Assembly: GCA_007128275.1 (NCBI GenBank)
Contig: SKXR01000110.1
Coordinates: 1-7,907 of the forward strand
Direction: 5' to 3'
From: Kiritimatiellia bacterium
GTDB lineage: Bacteria; Verrucomicrobiota; Kiritimatiellia; SLAD01
Length of the DNA stretch: 7,907 nucleotides
Shown: piece after piece, positions 4,447 through 7,907 of the stretch
Layout of the letters: the number at the start of each line of letters is the position of its first letter
Numbering within the stretch: position 1 is the first letter of the stretch
The notes under the pieces: generated by a model
What the model saw: only the letters and a program-made list of their open reading frames with translations
Told to the model about the DNA's origin: nothing
Databases searched by the model: none
Translations under genes and position numbers: made by a program

Positions 4447-5801
4447 TGCCACTCGACGCCCAACACTCGACGCCCGACACCCCACACGCGATCCCCGGCA
4501 CATCCGGTCGCGTGGAATTGCTGCGCTTTACCACGGCGGGCAGCGTGGACGACGGGAAAAGCACGCTGATCGGACGCCTGTTGCATGACAGCAAATCCAT
4601 TTTCGAGGATCAAATGGAGGCGCTCCAGCGTTCCACGGACCTTACGGGCGGGGGCGAAGTCAATCTCGCCAACCTGACGGACGGCCTGCGCGCGGAACGC
4701 GAACAGGGCATCACCATCGATGTTGCCTATCGCTATTTCGCCACGCCGCGCCGTAAATTCATTGTGGCGGACACGCCCGGCCATGTGCAGTACACGCGCA
4801 ACATGGTCACCGGCGCGTCCACCGCCAACCTGGCCGTCATCCTCATCGACGCGCGCAAGGGCGTGATCGAACAGACGCGCCGCCACGCGTACATCGCGTC
4901 CCTGCTCGGCATCCCTCATCTGCTGGTGTGCGTGAACAAGATGGACTTGGTCAATTATGACGAAGGCGTCTTCGACGAAATCGAAAAGGATTTTTCGGAT
5001 TTCGGCACGCGGCTCCGCACACAAGACATCACCTTCATCCCGGTCAGCGCGCTGAAGGGCGACAATATTGTCGACCGCTCCGTACACATGCCGTGGTACG
5101 AGGGGCCCACCCTGCTGAATCACTTGGAAGAAGTCTACATCGCCAACGACCGGAACCTGACGGACGGGCGCTTTCCCGTGCAGTACGTCATTCGCCCGCA
5201 AACAACGGAACACCATGATTTCCGGGGATTCGCCGGACAGATCACCGGCGGCGTCTTCAAGGTCGGCGACGAGGTCATGGTCCTGCCGTCCGGACGCCGA
5301 TCCACGATTGCGGAAATCCATTCGTTCGACGGATCGCTCGAACTCGCCTATGCGCCCATGTCCGTAACGCTCCGCCTGACCGATGAAATCGACATCAGCC
5401 GGGGCGACATGATTGCGCATCCCAATAACCTGCCCTACATGGACGCGCAACTTGATGCGATGGTGTGCTGGATGGATGAACAACCGCTGCAATTGTCCCG
5501 TAAATACCTACTCAAGCACACCACCCACACCGTGCGTTCCATGATCCGCAAGGTGAATTACCGCGTCGACACCGACACGCTCACCCGGGATGACACGGCG
5601 GGCATGTTGCAACTCAACGAGATCGGGCGACTCAGCATCCGCACCACCGCCCCGTTGTTGTTTGACGCCTACGAGCGGAACCGGTACACGGGCGGTTTCA
5701 CCCTCATCGATGAAGTCACCCACCGGACCGTGGCGGCCGGCATGATTTGCGAACCGGCCAAGAAACCGCCTGCGCCGGAATTCGATGAGTACATCATCTG
5801 A
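4446..5801 (+). CDS. cysN: Sulfate adenylyltransferase subunit 1, GTPase (CysN)
   Basis: This encodes 451 residues (E. coli 475). It is an EF-Tu-like GTPase whose hydrolysis drives APS formation by CysD. G-motifs are intact: P-loop GSVDDGKS (32-39), switch I EQGITID (86-92), DTPGH (109-113), NKMD (164-167) and SALK (201-204). Two beta-barrel domains follow (VQYVIRPQ near 240 to the end). The protein ends after the barrels, with no APS kinase (CysC) domain, so PAPS is not made by this gene. The start ATG overlaps the cysD stop as TAATG. Residues 2-16 are encoded by a heptanucleotide repeat and are not conserved; recognisable CysN begins at about VELLRF (23-28). A GTG at 4512 could be an alternative start but lacks a clear ribosome site. 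Confidence 0.95.
   Translation: MPLDAQHSTPDTPHAIPGTSGRVELLRFTTAGSVDDGKSTLIGRLLHDSKSIFEDQMEALQRSTDLTGGGEVNLANLTDGLRAEREQGITIDVAYRYFATPRRKFIVADTPGHVQYTRNMVTGASTANLAVILIDARKGVIEQTRRHAYIASLLGIPHLLVCVNKMDLVNYDEGVFDEIEKDFSDFGTRLRTQDITFIPVSALKGDNIVDRSVHMPWYEGPTLLNHLEEVYIANDRNLTDGRFPVQYVIRPQTTEHHDFRGFAGQITGGVFKVGDEVMVLPSGRRSTIAEIHSFDGSLELAYAPMSVTLRLTDEIDISRGDMIAHPNNLPYMDAQLDAMVCWMDEQPLQLSRKYLLKHTTHTVRSMIRKVNYRVDTDTLTRDDTAGMLQLNEIGRLSIRTTAPLLFDAYERNRYTGGFTLIDEVTHRTVAAGMICEPAKKPPAPEFDEYII
4450..4491 (+). repeat. Heptanucleotide tandem repeat, six units, at the 5' end of cysN
   Basis: Six consecutive 7-bp units fill 4450-4491. The pattern is C-R-C-then-three-variable-mostly-C/G-then-A; units 1 and 3 are identical (CACTCGA), and units 2 and 4 differ by one base (CGCCCAA, CGCCCGA). 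The last two units are more degenerate. On the other strand the period reads as TCGAGTG-like. The tract starts two bases after the cysN ATG and codes for a low-complexity peptide, which differs from the conserved sequence on both sides. Confidence 0.75.
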
Positions 5802-5807
5802 TTCGAC

Positions 5808-6452
5808 ATGAACCGACACAAAGCCTTCCCCCTTTCCTTCGTGACCACCGGGAAACATCTCCTGCTGGTCGGCGGCGGGGCGCTCGGCGCCAGTCGCCTG
5901 GCTACCGCGGTGCTATTCGATTGGGAACGGATCACCTTTGTGGCGGAGGATCCCACCCCCGAAACGCGCGATTTGGCGGGAACGGATGCGCGGGTGACGC
6001 TGCACGAACGCCCGATTGAGGAGTCCGATACGGACCACGTCGACCTCGTTATCGAGTCCACCATGGACCGGCAACTGGGCGCCCGGCTGGCCGGCTGGTG
6101 TCGCCCCCGGAAAATTCCCCTGAACGCCATGGACAAACTCGATTATTGCGATATATACTACCCTGCGTTGATTCTTCGGGGGCCGCTGATTCTGGCAATC
6201 GCCAGTAGCGGGGAAACGCCGGCATTGGCATCCACGCTGCGACGCTTGCTGGAAACGCGTCTGGGTCCGGGCTGGTGCAATGCCGCACTGCTCATGGCCG
6301 AAACCCGGCGCGCGTTGCCGCAGAATGCCGCCCGGATGGAATTGCTGAAGCATATAGCCGGGGATGAACGGTTCTTGAATCTGATCGCGGAAAACAACAT
6401 AACAGGGATGCGGGACTTCATCGAAGATGCCACTCGTAGCATGTCAGGTTAA
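5808..6452 (+). CDS. sirC: Precorrin-2 dehydrogenase / sirohydrochlorin ferrochelatase (Met8/SirC-like)
   Basis: This encodes 214 residues, the length of single-domain Met8p/SirC or the N-terminal half of CysG. It oxidises precorrin-2 with NAD and, if bifunctional, inserts iron to give siroheme, the sulfite reductase cofactor. Visible features: LSFVTTGKHLLLVGGGALGASR (9-30), the Rossmann glycine loop; D79 and the EST stretch after it; PLNAMD (104-109), where D109 aligns with the catalytic aspartate of CysG/Met8p; then YYPALILRGPLILAIASSGETPALA (117-141), matching the CysG phosphate/tetrapyrrole region. A helical tail follows. No SUMT methyltransferase domain is attached, so uroporphyrinogen III methylation must come from another gene. 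It starts 6 nt after cysN with no clear ribosome site and overlaps the next gene by 26 nt. Whether it performs both steps or only dehydrogenation is not decided by sequence. Confidence 0.85.
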   Translation: MNRHKAFPLSFVTTGKHLLLVGGGALGASRLATAVLFDWERITFVAEDPTPETRDLAGTDARVTLHERPIEESDTDHVDLVIESTMDRQLGARLAGWCRPRKIPLNAMDKLDYCDIYYPALILRGPLILAIASSGETPALASTLRRLLETRLGPGWCNAALLMAETRRALPQNAARMELLKHIAGDERFLNLIAENNITGMRDFIEDATRSMSG

Positions 6453-7320
6453 TACGGAACACCCGGACCAACGCGTGGAAGCCATTCACCGGCTTCGCGG
6501 TGTTGATCGTCCGTTGCTGATCCTGAATACGTGTCAACGGCTGGAATTTTTCAGTTGCAGCGAGGTGCACATCCCGGAACTGGACACTTCGCAGGAATGG
6601 AAGGACGCCGTGGCCTTCGAACGGCTGGCGCGCATTGCCGCGGGATTGGAAAGCCGTATCCTTGGCGAACTGGAAATCCTGGGCCAGGTCCGCAGCGCCT
6701 ACAAGAACTTCCGCCAATCGCTCCGCCCCGATTGCTGCAACCTGGACCGCCTGTTCCAGGACGCCCTGGCTCTTGCACGACGCGCGCGGCGAGAAAGCGG
6801 TATCGACCGCAACCTCACTTCCCTCTCCGCCCTGGCCTCGCGCGAAATTCTCGCGCGGGTACCCGACGGCGAGCCGATTGCCGTCATCGGTTCGGGCTCG
6901 ATCGCGAGCAGTGTGGCCCGCTATCTCGGCAAGCGCGGCAAGTCGCCCGTCCGCGTCACCAGCCGCTGCCCCGAGCGAGCCATGACGCTGGCCCAGGAAG
7001 TCGGCGGTTTCGGGGGCGGACTCGACGAGTTGGTCCCCCTTCTGAAGGGCGTAGCCGGCATCATCACGGCCACCGCCGCACCGCATCCCATCCTGTATGC
7101 CGAGCACATTGAACATGCGAAACGCCCCTTGCACATCGCCGACCTCGGCGTGCCGCCCGACTGCCATGAAGCCGTGCAGTGCATGAGTACGGTGACCTAT
7201 GTCGGACTCGAACACATCGAAGAGAAGGCGCAGGTCAACACGCAGGACCGCCGCGACCGGGCGGAAATCGCCGCGCGAATCATTCGAGATGGAGCGCTTG
7301 CGTGGTCCCGAAACAGTTAA
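6427..7320 (+). CDS. hemA: Compact glutamyl-tRNA reductase-like protein, no dimerisation domain
   Basis: This encodes 297 residues against about 420 for typical HemA. The family reduces glutamyl-tRNA to glutamate-1-semialdehyde, the first step to tetrapyrroles. Retained features: catalytic cysteine C36 in LNTCQRLE; IAAGLESRILGE and ILGQVRSAYK (70-93); LFQDALALARRARRESGI (109-126); NADPH fold VIGSGSIASSVARYL; ATAAPHPIL; and HIADLGVPPD. Unusual features: the N-terminus is about 14 residues shorter and lacks the NHKTAP motif; about 19 residues are missing between C36 and the next helix; the conserved His before the RVASGLDS motif (H99 in E. coli) is Arg-66; and GEPQ is GELE. The chain ends at the linker helix, so the C-terminal dimerisation domain is absent. 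An in-frame TAA at 6400-6402 rules out a longer start. It overlaps sirC by 26 nt and hemC by 19 nt. Activity as a true reductase is uncertain. Confidence 0.8.
   Translation: MPLVACQVNTEHPDQRVEAIHRLRGVDRPLLILNTCQRLEFFSCSEVHIPELDTSQEWKDAVAFERLARIAAGLESRILGELEILGQVRSAYKNFRQSLRPDCCNLDRLFQDALALARRARRESGIDRNLTSLSALASREILARVPDGEPIAVIGSGSIASSVARYLGKRGKSPVRVTSRCPERAMTLAQEVGGFGGGLDELVPLLKGVAGIITATAAPHPILYAEHIEHAKRPLHIADLGVPPDCHEAVQCMSTVTYVGLEHIEEKAQVNTQDRRDRAEIAARIIRDGALAWSRNS
7291..7294 (+). promoter_or_regulatory. Ribosome binding site for the GTG start of hemC
   Basis: GGAG lies seven bases before GTG at 7302, inside the end of the hemA-like gene. No in-frame ATG is found between it and the conserved start region, so this site decides the hemC start. 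Confidence 0.55.
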
Positions 7321-7907
7321 TCGTCGTCACACGATCCAGCCGGCTCGCGCGGACCCAGACCGAAGAAGCCCTGCAACAACTGCGCGCCCTGCTTCCCGAC
7401 ACGGCGTTCGACGTGCGCCCGCTCCAATCCCCCGGCGACCGTGACCTCGCCACGCCGTTAACCGATGCCGCCGTACCCGACGACTTCTTCACGCGCGACC
7501 TCGATGACGCGCTCCTGAGCGGACAAGCCGATCTCGCGGTCCACTCCGCCAAGGATCTGCCTCAAGAGATCCGTGGGGAGCTGGCCGTCGCCGCTCTGCT
7601 GCCCGCACGCGATATCCGGGATGCCTTGGTGCTACGAGCGACCTGGCCCGCCGATCAGGCGCCGCGCGTCATCGGCACCAGCAGCCCGAATCGCGAAACA
7701 CACATCCGCACCCTGTATCCCGACGCCACCACCAAGCCCATTCGGGGAACCATCGATCAGCGCCTTGAACAACTGGACGCCGGGGACTACGACGCCGTCA
7801 TCGTGGCCGCCTGCGCATTGGAACGGCTGGGCTTGTCCGAGCGGATCAGCGCCTGGCTCCCCTATGAACCCGCCCCGCAACAGGGACGGCTGGCCATTGT
7901 CGTGCGC
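7302..7907 (+). CDS. hemC: Hydroxymethylbilane synthase (porphobilinogen deaminase), N-terminal two thirds, partial
   Basis: 202 codons are present from GTG at 7302, and the frame is open at the window edge. HemC polymerises four porphobilinogens into hydroxymethylbilane in the cytoplasm. Motifs in order: VVTRSSRLARTQ (8-19, including R11); FFTRDLDDALLSGQADLAVHSAKDLP, with K84 and catalytic D85; IGTSSPNRE (124-132); IRGTIDQRLEQLDAGDYDAVIVAA (about 147-170); LERLGL; and PAPQQGRLAIVVR. Departures from the usual motifs: SSLRRQ reads SSPNRE, so one of two cofactor-binding arginines (R131 in E. coli) is N130; RGN is RGT; and GQGA is QQGR. The dipyrromethane-carrying cysteine lies beyond the window. 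It overlaps the hemA-like gene by 19 nt and is probably co-translated with it. Divergence resembles that of its HemA neighbour. Confidence 0.9.
   Translation, partial: MVPKQLIVVTRSSRLARTQTEEALQQLRALLPDTAFDVRPLQSPGDRDLATPLTDAAVPDDFFTRDLDDALLSGQADLAVHSAKDLPQEIRGELAVAALLPARDIRDALVLRATWPADQAPRVIGTSSPNRETHIRTLYPDATTKPIRGTIDQRLEQLDAGDYDAVIVAACALERLGLSERISAWLPYEPAPQQGRLAIVVR

Noticed and set aside
5060..5073. 14-bp palindrome CGACAATATTGTCG in cysN
   Set aside because: It encodes conserved GDNIV residues after the SALK motif, has no T-run and lies far from any gene start.
4443..5492. Leftward open frame of 349 codons opposite cysN
   Set aside because: It is a shadow of the cysN codon pattern with no recognisable motif, and cysN has every GTPase motif intact.
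6839..6857. Inverted repeat CGCGCGA / TCGCGCG in hemA
   Set aside because: Short arms of GC-rich codons within a conserved helix, with no T-run; ordinary for this base composition.
1..7907. tRNA, rRNA, CRISPR, insertion sequence or defence genes
   Set aside because: No cloverleaf, spacer-repeat array, transposase motif or terminal inverted repeats were seen; the window is nearly filled by the listed genes.

Overview
The window is about 7.9 kb of compact, GC-rich bacterial DNA with almost no non-coding space. It holds the 3' end of a thiamine gene, a leftward block of cell-envelope and hydrolase genes, and a rightward sulfate-assimilation and siroheme operon that runs off the right edge. The host is probably a Gram-negative-type bacterium: it has a lipobox lipoprotein, a Sec-exported protein and a CysD/CysN ATP sulfurylase. 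Gene content and style would fit the PVC group (Verrucomicrobiota/Kiritimatiellota-like), but this placement is an impression and not something the sequence proves.

Left part (1-2268). The C-terminus of ThiE enters from the left and ends tail-to-tail with a leftward gene, their stop codons sharing bases. The leftward genes, in transcription order, are: a compact alkaline-phosphatase-superfamily metalloenzyme (2268-1384) with a terminator-like hairpin over its stop codon; a small acidic lipoprotein (1280-975); and an exported glutamine-rich coiled-coil protein (946-155). The last two form a two-gene unit of unknown function. A perfect 28-bp palindrome inside thiE, followed on the leftward strand by a T-run, is the likely terminator of this unit.

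Middle (2269-2347). A 79-bp divergent intergenic region carries a TTGACA promoter and a 25-bp near-perfect palindrome at the expected transcription start. It is a probable operator for the Rrf2-family regulator encoded immediately downstream.

Right part (2348-7907). Seven genes follow with gaps of at most 7 nt or with overlaps: rrf2, cysH (APS-reductase type), cysD, cysN, a Met8/SirC-like siroheme synthase, a very short hemA-like gene and hemC (cut by the window edge). Together they give sulfate to APS (CysDN) and APS to sulfite (CysH). The tetrapyrrole genes can feed siroheme, the cofactor of the sulfite reductase expected outside the window. No APS kinase is present, which matches the iron-sulfur cysteine pattern of CysH. 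The HemA-like protein lacks the dimerisation domain and several conserved residues, and HemC also departs from family motifs. A six-unit heptanucleotide repeat lies at the start of cysN.
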